Assembly: GCA_031385005.1 (NCBI GenBank)
Contig: JANNBB010000051.1
Span: 166,854-230,853 of the forward strand
DNA: 64,000 nt
Direction of reading: 5' to 3'
Source: JADKIH01 sp031385005
GTDB lineage: Bacteria; Bacteroidota; Bacteroidia; AKYH767-A; 2013-40CM-41-45
The stretch's first letter is position 1, and each line of letters begins with the position of its first letter. Of this stretch, positions 57,127 through 64,000 are shown piece by piece. The position numbers and the translations under genes were made by a program. The notes under the pieces were generated by a model. It made no database searches. It saw nothing but the letters and a program-made list of their open reading frames with translations, and was not told the origin of the DNA.

Positions 57127-58236
57127 TTATTTACTAAAACCTATAGAACTCCTTGAAATCTTTAGATTATCAAATCTGTTTTCCATGATATGATAAATAT
57201 CTGAAAGAACCATTTTATTATCGGTTTGCAAATCCGTCAAACCAAAATGTTCTTTGAGTTTAATCAGCTTATGGTTGGCCAGCTCTTCAAATTTATAAGA
57301 AGCAATCAGTCTGCCTTTGCGTAATAATGCTTCATCGATGTTTCTCAAGTCAGTATTAAAAGTGCAAATGAAAATAGAACCAAGTGCTTCTCCGAGTATT
57401 CCGTCAGTCAGATTCAATAGTAAAGAAATTTTAGATTCCCCTGTCAACTCCCGCGATTTAATTAATTGTTCGGCATCTTCAATTATAAAAATACTGTTTT
57501 GGTTTTCAGTGAGTAAAGAAGTAAGTTCCGGAGACTCAAGTGAAGCGGCCAAAGTTGGGGGTAAAAAAATAATTTTCTTTTTTAGAGAATTTATTAGGTA
57601 TCTGATGTATGTAGATTTCCCTGTTCCGGGAGATCCATAGAGGAGTACGATACCAGACTTGTTTTTCTTTCGAAGATTATTGCTGATCAATTTGTGAATA
57701 GCAATAAAGTCATCGTTATAATTCATAGCAAGGTTCATTACAGGTTTTTTCACGTTTAAAGGTGTGAGGCCTACTCCATAGTTCCCTGAACAAACCATAT
57801 GAATTCTGCTTTCTTGTTGTTTGGAATAACGCTGACGAAACAGTTTTTCATAAAACAAGGCATCTTCCTTGGTAGATTCTGAAAACAGTATCCCTATTTC
57901 GCCTGTCATTTCTATTTCTATTATTAACTCCTTTTCCATTACATAGACAACATGGGAGTATTTATATTGTGCGAATTCACGAAAACTGTACCGCATATAA
58001 TACATCTCCCTAATTCTGTCTGAAAATTTCTTTTCGATCTTACTTATTACATGATGCACCTTCGTGTGATGCATAGTGATACGATTAGGAATAATATTAT
58101 GAATAAGAAAATATAAGTTTTTAGCATTAAGATATTGCTTAGGGCCATCGAAGAGCCCGGAATGTATATTGCCAATATTCCCGAGATATTTATTTCTCAT
58201 CTCCATTTTTTCGATAAACTTGGCTGAATCACTCAT
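57127..58236 (-). CDS. AAA+ ATPase, BCS1-like
   Basis: 369 residues, cytoplasmic. The AAA module spans ~180-325: Walker A GSPGTGKS at 201-208, Walker B IFIIED at ~249-254, sensor-1 Asn in FICTFNTD (~N294), and an arginine-finger-like ALLRKGRL at ~303-310. The layout with the GRL motif resembles the BCS1/FtsH AAA branch. The N-terminal ~175 residues (MYYMRYSFREF ... EKELIIEIEMTGEIGILF) are unrecognised and probably bind substrate. Stand-alone BCS1-like ATPases of bacteria are little studied; a remodelling role is inferred. Divergent from the helicase gene at 58583. Confidence 0.85.
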   Translation of the reverse strand: MSDSAKFIEKMEMRNKYLGNIGNIHSGLFDGPKQYLNAKNLYFLIHNIIPNRITMHHTKVHHVISKIEKKFSDRIREMYYMRYSFREFAQYKYSHVVYVMEKELIIEIEMTGEIGILFSESTKEDALFYEKLFRQRYSKQQESRIHMVCSGNYGVGLTPLNVKKPVMNLAMNYNDDFIAIHKLISNNLRKKNKSGIVLLYGSPGTGKSTYIRYLINSLKKKIIFLPPTLAASLESPELTSLLTENQNSIFIIEDAEQLIKSRELTGESKISLLLNLTDGILGEALGSIFICTFNTDLRNIDEALLRKGRLIASYKFEELANHKLIKLKEHFGLTDLQTDNKMVLSDIYHIMENRFDNLKISRSSIGFSK

Positions 58237-58570
58237 AACAAATAAAAATTATTCGTGCAATATTAAAACGAAAATCAAGACTAAACAATCCTATCAATGC
58301 TGGATATTATATTGAAATTAAATGTAATTATCCTTACAAAATAAAAAGATAATGAAAACTTGGCAGTTGTGAGTTTCGTTTTTATGCTTCGGAGGCAAGT
58401 CACGGCTGTGCAGCAAATCTATCCTGCAAAACCGGGAAGAAATTATTTATAAATATTAACGAGGTTTTTTTTTGCTTTTAAAAGAGTTTGAAATTATGCT
58501 TAACATATTATACTATACTGCATAAAAGCAACTATTTTTAGCTAAATGTCAAAAATCTTCTGAACGTCTT

Positions 58571-58578
58571 TATCTTTG
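58571..58578 (+). promoter_or_regulatory. Putative -7 box immediately before the helicase gene
   Basis: TATCTTTG fits TAnnTTTG exactly but ends only 4 bases before the ATG at 58583, which would make the transcript almost leaderless. The other 300 or so bases of the divergent gap (58237-58570) hold no gene or strong hairpin. Confidence 0.4.
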
Positions 58579-58582
58579 AGAA

Positions 58583-61057
58583 ATGTTTTTACCAAAACAC
58601 ACCCCTGCTTTCGATCTCGCCTGGCATTTCATTGCTGAAACGAGCGACAATATTTTTTTAACCGGTAAAGCCGGAACAGGTAAGACGACATTTCTTAAAT
58701 ATCTTCGCGAACACGAACCCAAGCGGATGGCCGTGGCAGCACCTACAGGAGTTGCTGCCATTAATGCCGGCGGAGTCACGCTGCATTCCATGTTTCATCT
58801 TCCGTTCGGTCCGTTCATTCCTGACAAGTCGGTCGATGGTGCATACGATAGAAAAACGCTCCTCTCTCAGCTACGCTACAACCACGACAAGGTAGTATTC
58901 TTTCAAACACTGGAGCTTCTCGTCATCGATGAGGTAAGCATGGTTTCCTCCTATCTTCTCGATGCAATCGATACTATCCTCCGCTGGGTACGTCATCGCA
59001 GCGACCTCCCCTTTGGCGGCGTGCAACTTCTGTTCATTGGAGATCTTTACCAACTTCAGCCTGTTATCAAGCCCGAGGAATGGCAGCTTCTTAAGAATCA
59101 TTATACTTCCATATTTTTCTTCGACAGTTATGTACTTCGAGACAATTTGCCGGTCATCATTGAGCTGAAAGAAATTTTCCGTCAGCACGATGATTCCTTT
59201 ATCGAAATACTCAACGGCATACGTGACAACAACATTTCAAAGGAAAATCTTGAAAGACTCAACCGGAGACTCAACCGGAATTTCAAGTCAACAGAGGGCG
59301 ACGGTTATATCACCCTGACCACGCACAACAGCCAGGCGGATTCTATTAATCAGTTACGCCTTAGAACGCTGCCATCCAAATCCGAAAAATATATCTCCGA
59401 AATAAAGGGAGATTTCCCCGAACATATGTTTCCTGCTGAGAAAGAACTCGTGCTTAAAGAAGGTTCGCAGGTGATGTTCATCCGCAACGACACGGAAACA
59501 AAAAAATATTTCAATGGTAAAATCGGCGTTGTCACAACTTTAACGGAGGAGGAAGTTGTTGTTCAATGCGACGGTGATGATATTATTGTTGACAAGCATG
59601 TATGGGAGAATACACGATATACTACAGATTCAAAGACGAAAGAAATCAGGCAGGAGGTTTTAGGGACATTCAGTCAATATCCGCTGCGTCTCGCCTGGGC
59701 AATCACCATTCATAAAAGCCAGGGACTCACATTCAGTAAACTAATTGTTGATGCCGAAAATGCATTCGTGAAAGGTCAGGTGTATGTCGCCCTCAGTCGC
59801 GCTACAGCCATTGAAGGGCTTGTCTTGTCCACGCCCGTCAACGATCACTTCCTCGGAGCACACGAAAGTCTGTCGACACTTTATGAAAAGCAACTGGACG
59901 AAAATTCGCTTCAAAAACTGTTCGAAAAATCGAAACAGAAAAACATGGAATCGCAGCTGCTGGCTGCATTCTCTTTTGAATCGATTCATTATGTGTTGAC
60001 CAATATGAAAAAACCAATTCTAGAATTGGAGCTTGCTGAAATCTCGCAAGACTGGATGAATCAGCTCAAGGGAAAATTACAAACGCTCCGTGACGTCACA
60101 TCAAGATTTGGAGTGGAAATACAAAATCACTTAATAGAGAATTCTTTTATAGAAGAAAATGAAAAACTACAACAACGGATTGTTGAGGCATCGAAGTATT
60201 TTTCAAAGGGCTTGAATGAGCTGAGGGATATCTTTCTCGATCATCCATTCAAAACAAACAACCGTAGTGTTTCGAAAAAACTCGACAACTATCTAAAACA
60301 AGCAGCTGACATACTTAAAGAAGCTTCGGCAAAAATTGATTGCTGTGTAACAGGTTTCAGGATGAATGAATTTCTCAAGTGGAAAAATAGATTTACAGAA
60401 ATTGAATTAAGCCTGCGTTCTTGTTATACTGGTCAATCGCGTGAAAGAGAAGAAATACTACATCTTGAATTGAGTGACCGATTGAAAGAATTTCGGAATA
60501 CGATTGCGGATTCAGAAGATGTTCCTGTATTCATGATTATTAGTAACTCCGCTATTCGAAACTGTTGCGAAATGTTGCCGGGTGATAAAGATTCTCTTCT
60601 TGAGATCAGCGGATTCGGGAAAAAGAAAGTGGAACAATTCGGCAAAGAGGTAATTGAAATTGTTCTTGAATATTGTAGAGAGAAAAATCTAATTCCAAAA
60701 ATTATTGCCAAGGATGAGAAAAAAAATAAAGACATATTCCGTAGAACGAGTTCACTTTCTCCAACAGTTATGGAAACAATCGAACTTTTTCGATCCGGCA
60801 AAAACGTCGATGAAATTGTCGTTGCACGAAAACTCGTGACATCAACAATCGAAGGGCACCTTGCAGTCGGCATACGAAACAATATGGTAGATATTCACCA
60901 TATCTTGAAGCAGGACGAAATCGATGAAATGAAAATACTGTTCGATCTTTCATCCGGCCACCTTGAACTGGCTTTGGCGAGGGAAAAATCGAATTCAAAA
61001 TTTTCTTACGGAAAGCTGAAGATGGTTCAATCGTGGCTTGTGTCGCAATTGGCTTAG
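58583..61057 (+). CDS. Pif1/RecD-like DNA helicase with HRDC and helix-turn-helix domains
   Basis: 824 residues. Walker A GKAGTGKT is at 28-35 and Walker B LVIDEVSM at ~112-119. Further SF1B motifs are GGVQLLFIGDLYQLQP, YPLRLAWAITIHKSQGLTF and VYVALSRAT, ending the helicase core near residue 430. A helical linker follows. An HRDC-like domain (~640-700, LLEISGFGKKKVEQFG) and a C-terminal HTH (~735-815, SLSPTVMETIELFRSGKNVDEI) complete the protein. This architecture (PIF1-HRDC-HTH_40) is common in Bacteroidota and is thought to resolve G-quadruplexes or stalled forks. Likely chromosomal maintenance, not accessory. Confidence 0.9.
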   Translation: MFLPKHTPAFDLAWHFIAETSDNIFLTGKAGTGKTTFLKYLREHEPKRMAVAAPTGVAAINAGGVTLHSMFHLPFGPFIPDKSVDGAYDRKTLLSQLRYNHDKVVFFQTLELLVIDEVSMVSSYLLDAIDTILRWVRHRSDLPFGGVQLLFIGDLYQLQPVIKPEEWQLLKNHYTSIFFFDSYVLRDNLPVIIELKEIFRQHDDSFIEILNGIRDNNISKENLERLNRRLNRNFKSTEGDGYITLTTHNSQADSINQLRLRTLPSKSEKYISEIKGDFPEHMFPAEKELVLKEGSQVMFIRNDTETKKYFNGKIGVVTTLTEEEVVVQCDGDDIIVDKHVWENTRYTTDSKTKEIRQEVLGTFSQYPLRLAWAITIHKSQGLTFSKLIVDAENAFVKGQVYVALSRATAIEGLVLSTPVNDHFLGAHESLSTLYEKQLDENSLQKLFEKSKQKNMESQLLAAFSFESIHYVLTNMKKPILELELAEISQDWMNQLKGKLQTLRDVTSRFGVEIQNHLIENSFIEENEKLQQRIVEASKYFSKGLNELRDIFLDHPFKTNNRSVSKKLDNYLKQAADILKEASAKIDCCVTGFRMNEFLKWKNRFTEIELSLRSCYTGQSREREEILHLELSDRLKEFRNTIADSEDVPVFMIISNSAIRNCCEMLPGDKDSLLEISGFGKKKVEQFGKEVIEIVLEYCREKNLIPKIIAKDEKKNKDIFRRTSSLSPTVMETIELFRSGKNVDEIVVARKLVTSTIEGHLAVGIRNNMVDIHHILKQDEIDEMKILFDLSSGHLELALAREKSNSKFSYGKLKMVQSWLVSQLA

Positions 61058-61121
61058 CAATACGCGAATAAAATATATTTGAAGGATGGAATGAAATCTA
61101 CATTTGTTAGAGAATTCCGTT

Positions 61122-62411
61122 TTAATCTAAAATGAAGCCAATGGCATATAAAGGGATATTGGTTAACCAATCTTCTTTTCGATAGTTACTCATTGAGGTT
61201 CTTACTGCATTTTTATTATTATATTTTTCTACAAACACTTTCAAGCTTTTTGATTTTAAATTTTCTTCGGCTTTTACTTCCATAGGAATAATTTCATTAT
61301 TGTATTGAAATATAAAATCAATTTCAGCAGTGGCCAGTGGTGCGGTCCAATAATAAACTTCAGTATCAATTTTCAATTGCTGACAAACAAATTGTTCGGT
61401 TACGGCTCCTTTAAATTCAGTCAGTATATTATTTTTTTCAAGAAGGATTTTCTTATCTACCGCTCCCATTGCATTTAATAATCCTATATCCAATAAAAAC
61501 AATTTGAATGAATCAAAATCCGCATATGCGTTTAATGGCAATGATGGTTTTTCAATTCTACAAACTTTAATTATCAAACCTGCATCTGCCAGCCAGTTAA
61601 TAGCTATTTCGAAGTCTTTGGCCCTTGCTCCCTTTTTTATTTGTCCATAAATAAATTTTCTGTTTTCCCGGGCTAATTGACCAATGACAGAATGCCAAAC
61701 CAATTTTATTTTAGGAACAATTTCATGAGGAGCATGTTTGGCAAAATCGTTTTCATAACCGGTGAGTAATTTATTTTGAATTGCCCGAACATTCTCTAGA
61801 TCTTTATTTTTTAAGTAGTCAGCAATCACTTCGGGCATACCGCCGATAAAATAATATAAGCGAAGCAGCTCTACTAACCTTTCGTGAAAAGATACAAGTA
61901 CCTCCCAGTTTTTATTTTGCAGCTGAATAATTAATGCTTGTTGTCCAATGCTGTCAAGAAATTCGGCAAAACTCATGGGATACAGTTTCAAAAAATCGAC
62001 CTTTCCTACCGGAAATGAATTGTTCTTTTGCATTGAAATGCACAGTAATGACCCGGCAGCCATGATAAAATATTCAGGTGCATTCTCGCAAAAGTATTTC
62101 AATGCAGTAAGTCCTTTTTCAGCTTCCTGTATTTCATCAAAAATCAACAATGTATTGGCAGCATTTATTTTTATGGAGGTTTCTATTTCTATCACTGCCA
62201 ATATTCTTTCGATATTAAAATCCGGCACAAATAAATTCTCTAAACGGCTGCTGCTTTCAAAGTTCAAATACACTGTTTGTTTAAATTCTTTCTTTCCGAA
62301 TTCTTTCATCAACCAGGTTTTCCCAACTTGCCTGGCGCCTTGTAAAATCAATGGTTTCCTGTTTTTAGATTTTTTCCAGGCACTCAATTCATTTAATAAA
62401 TATCTTTTCAT
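61122..62411 (-). CDS. ATPase with C-terminal DUF4143 (AAA_14 family)
   Basis: 429 residues. Walker A GARQVGKT at 25-32 follows LILQ; Walker B TLLIFDEIQE is at ~87-96. The sensor strand EYFIMAAGSLL and the DUF4143 region (~220-400, KTVLYGQIKKGARAKDFEIA-type helices, then EIDFIFQYNNEIIPMEVKAEE) are clear. The last segment resembles a PD-(D/E)XK fold: D ... P-M-E-V-K. The family is abundant and mobile in Bacteroidota; roles suggested include toxin-like or defence-linked ATPases. It is convergent with the helicase gene and appears monocistronic. Confidence 0.9.
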   Translation of the reverse strand: MKRYLLNELSAWKKSKNRKPLILQGARQVGKTWLMKEFGKKEFKQTVYLNFESSSRLENLFVPDFNIERILAVIEIETSIKINAANTLLIFDEIQEAEKGLTALKYFCENAPEYFIMAAGSLLCISMQKNNSFPVGKVDFLKLYPMSFAEFLDSIGQQALIIQLQNKNWEVLVSFHERLVELLRLYYFIGGMPEVIADYLKNKDLENVRAIQNKLLTGYENDFAKHAPHEIVPKIKLVWHSVIGQLARENRKFIYGQIKKGARAKDFEIAINWLADAGLIIKVCRIEKPSLPLNAYADFDSFKLFLLDIGLLNAMGAVDKKILLEKNNILTEFKGAVTEQFVCQQLKIDTEVYYWTAPLATAEIDFIFQYNNEIIPMEVKAEENLKSKSLKVFVEKYNNKNAVRTSMSNYRKEDWLTNIPLYAIGFILD

Positions 62412-62438
62412 CTTGCTCTGATATTACTTAAAGAGCTT

Positions 62439-62446
62439 CAAATATA
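62439..62446 (-). promoter_or_regulatory. Putative -7 box for DUF4143 ATPase gene
   Basis: On the minus strand TATATTTG fits TAnnTTTG exactly and lies 27 bases before the ATG at 62411. A GAGCAAG just before the ATG may act as a weak ribosome-binding site. Confidence 0.45.
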
Positions 62447-62686
62447 CAATTATTCATACGAATAGTTGTATTTATTTACATTTTTTCAAATGAATTTATG
62501 TGTATTATAACACTTTTATGAATGATTATTTGCTAAAATAGTTGTTTTCATCAAAATATGATCGATTTTAGCTGTTTTCCTTATTTCAAAGAACCAGTTG
62601 AACACCTGAAAAGAAAATTTAGAAATTTTAATACCTGTGTCTTATACACAAAGTGAGAAGGAGCAATAACTCTCTTCTTTCGAACA

Positions 62687-62703
62687 GTTCGGAAATTCCG
62701 AAC
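62687..62703. repeat. 17-bp perfect palindrome
   Basis: GTTCGGAAATTCCGAAC has two 8-base arms around one A. CGAACAGTT occurs on both sides. It could be an operator or a small transposon relic. No gene start is close, so a role is unclear. Confidence 0.4.
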
Positions 62704-62772
62704 AGTTACCTTCGGGCTTAATTCCCCTGATTGCAGTTGAACCATCTTCTGTCTTAAAATAATTACCCCTGG

Positions 62773-62949
62773 CGGCGACTGATTTGTCAATCATTTGTCC
62801 TTAATTTTCATCTCTCACAGTTAGCAACCTTTCCACTTCATCGTTTCCTGTGATTTTAAAAACTTTCTAAAACATTTTTTTACACCTATAGTAAATGAAG
62901 CGTCGCTGCGTTTTAGGTAGACGTAGGAAATAAGTACGTCGAAGCAGGA
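62773..62949. repeat. Degenerate RAYT/REP-like element
   Basis: The left arm (TTTGTCAATCATTTGTCCTT, then TTTTCATCTCTCA) and the right arm (AGGAAATAAGTACGTCG, then AAGCAGG) match those of the other copies, but the termini and hairpins are eroded and the middle (62820-62916) is unrelated. There is no gene inside. Confidence 0.55.
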
Positions 62950-63100
62950 AGTCTTAAAGCAACAATAATTCTTGCTTAAGATTTAGCCAAGCCGCGAGGT
63001 CGGTACGTAATGCGACGTAGTCACGCATGGTGGTGTTGAGTTTCGATGTAATAATCCTATTTGCTTAAGACTACCGAACTGTGGGCGAGCAACGAGTAAA

Positions 63101-63262
63101 CAGCTGTACACTGTCTCTGTCTCTGTTCACTAAATCCTAAACTTAACCGTAGGTTATCAGCTGTTCACTGTTTCTGTCTCTGTTCACTTCATCCTAGGCC
63201 AAGCCGTGGGTCAACAACTGTTCACTGTCTCTGTCACTGTTCACTTCATCCTACTGCCGAGC
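63101..63262. repeat. Degenerate 57-bp tandem array
   Basis: Three units at a 57-base period contain CTGT[TA]CACTGT[CT]TCTGTC followed by TCTGTTCACT and then CATCCTA or AAATCCTAAACTTAACC. The spacer after it differs between units (GTAGGTTATCAG, GCCAAGCCGTGGGTCAAC). The unit is related to the 63-bp array at 63812. Confidence 0.7.
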
Positions 63263-63363
63263 CGTGGTTCCCCATTGGTCCGTTTTCATGGCTGTTAATT
63301 TGAGCCAAAGAAAGCACGTAAGATTATTTTTTCATTTCTCCTCATTTATGCAGTTGCCTGGGC

Positions 63364-63846
63364 ATGGGTGGAGAAATATATTTGCTGAATCATAAATATT
63401 ATATGAAACCAAAAGTGGCCAATTATTTCCGGCGTGGTTTTACGATGAGTCGTCGCGCAAGGATTTCACATAAAAACAAAGAGCATCCTATCACCCATTG
63501 GATAAAGATACTTGCTATCGATAAGGAGACTATTAAAAAAATGTTGATCTGTATTGGTGTACATCACACCGGAATGTATGCACAACGAACGCAGTTTTAT
63601 CGTCTTCCGAGATTGAACAATGAAAAAGAACTCCAAAGGTTTTATAAAGAGTTTCATTCAATACCTGCCACTAAAAGAAAATTTATAAATTACATGTCAG
63701 CTTATTTACAACAAAAAGTAGGAGATTCTTTTGTTAAACCCATGAGAGAAAAAAGCGAATTGCCTCCAAAATACATTAAACTGAATGAGCTTTGGATTAC
63801 GACCTGTTCACTGTCTCTGTTTCTGTCTCTGTTCACTAAATCCTAA
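63364..63846 (+). CDS. Hypothetical protein ending inside a tandem repeat
   Basis: 160 residues, basic, no signal peptide. A second start at 63445 (MSRRARISHKNKEHP) is plausible. The core (~28-140: HPITHWIKILAIDKETIKKML, then HHTGMYAQRTQFYRLPRL, then EFHSIPATKRKFINYM) looks like a real protein but matches no family I can name. The last ~14 residues (TTCSLSLFLSLFTKS) are encoded by the first unit of the 63-bp array, so the original C-terminus may have been replaced by repeat expansion. Arrays of related repeats flank it on both sides. Confidence 0.55.
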   Translation: MGGEIYLLNHKYYMKPKVANYFRRGFTMSRRARISHKNKEHPITHWIKILAIDKETIKKMLICIGVHHTGMYAQRTQFYRLPRLNNEKELQRFYKEFHSIPATKRKFINYMSAYLQQKVGDSFVKPMREKSELPPKYIKLNELWITTCSLSLFLSLFTKS

Positions 63847-64000
63847 ACTTAACCATGTGTCATCATCTGTACACTGTCTCTGTTTCTGTCTCTGTTCACT
63901 AAATCCTAAACTTAACCATGTGTCATCATCTGTACACTGTCTCTGTTTCTGTCTCTGTTCACTAAATCCTAAACTTAACCATGTGTCATCATCTGTACAC
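63812..64000 (+). repeat. 63-bp tandem repeat array (continues past window)
   Basis: Units start at 63812, 63875 and 63938 and are identical where complete: TGTCTCTGTTTCTGTCTCTG, then TTCACTAAATCCTAAACTTA, then ACCATGTGTCATCATCTGTA and CAC. The window ends exactly at the end of the third unit, so more copies may follow. Each unit differs from the 57-bp unit by one extra hexamer (TGTTTC/TGTCTC) in its first part. Confidence 0.9.

Noticed and set aside
61948..62421. 157-residue plus-strand ORF
   Set aside because: Antisense to the DUF4143 ATPase, whose Walker motifs are clear on the other strand.
62581..62790. 69-residue minus-strand ORF
   Set aside because: It spans the 17-bp palindrome and a repeat edge, has no recognisable motif and no convincing start context.
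63812..64000. CRISPR array
   Set aside because: The repeated unit is contiguous and identical over its full 63 bases, with no separate unique spacers and no cas genes; it is a tandem repeat.

Overview
The window is AT-rich bacterial chromosome from a member of the Bacteroidota, most likely an environmental Chitinophagales/Sphingobacteriales-type lineage. The main evidence is the gene content. At least 16 proteins carry an N-terminal signal peptide and a C-terminal type IX secretion (T9SS) sorting domain: 14 are the usual short type A (FPNP...GxY...K) and 2 are the longer CHU_C-like type B. Other supporting features are SprB, choice-of-anchor, SdrD-B, GEVED and PKD modules, exact TAnnTTTG -7 boxes upstream of several genes, and few clear Shine-Dalgarno sites. 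No tRNA, rRNA, CRISPR array or intact insertion sequence was seen.

Layout. 1-8.3 kb: a partial SprB/PKD protein, a BNR-propeller T9SS protein, and a large secreted protein combining a P-domain, a lysyl-oxidase-like domain and a dockerin-like C-terminus. 8.3-17.3 kb: a strong hairpin, a periplasmic thioredoxin-like protein, two paralogous membrane-TPR (TMTC/GT-C-like) proteins on either side of a lone response regulator and a T9SS propeller, a small secreted protein and an HMA-like protein. 17.3-35.3 kb: mostly T9SS adhesins and propellers, with a tail-to-tail pair of a GNAT-like protein and a 2OG-Fe(II) oxygenase. 35.3-36.3 kb: an internally deleted REP-associated tyrosine transposase (RAYT) inside a perfect 14-bp terminal inverted repeat. 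Related repeats lie at about 37.9, 41.6, 47.9, 55.0 and 62.8 kb. 36.5-50.9 kb: further T9SS cargo plus a DJ-1/PfpI-type protein.

51.3-55.0 kb is the most accessory-looking part. It is a compact minus-strand three-gene cassette: a membrane-anchored helical protein, a PD-(D/E)XK-like protein with a QxK variant, and a protein with a His-Me-finger-like motif. A terminator closes it downstream. Upstream sits a HipA-like C-terminal fragment cut exactly at the edge of one repeat copy. I read this as a candidate undescribed defence or conflict module; the function is inferred. 55.3-62.4 kb: one more T9SS propeller, a BCS1-like AAA ATPase, a Pif1-like helicase with HRDC and HTH domains, and a DUF4143 ATPase. 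62.4-64 kb: degenerate repeats, then a small unrecognised ORF flanked by related 57-bp and 63-bp tandem arrays, the second running off the window.

How the parts relate: most genes are independent single units exporting large surface or secreted proteins through one T9SS, whose machinery is not in this window. The repeat family has reshaped several intergenic regions, and the nuclease-like cassette sits beside repeat-driven decay.
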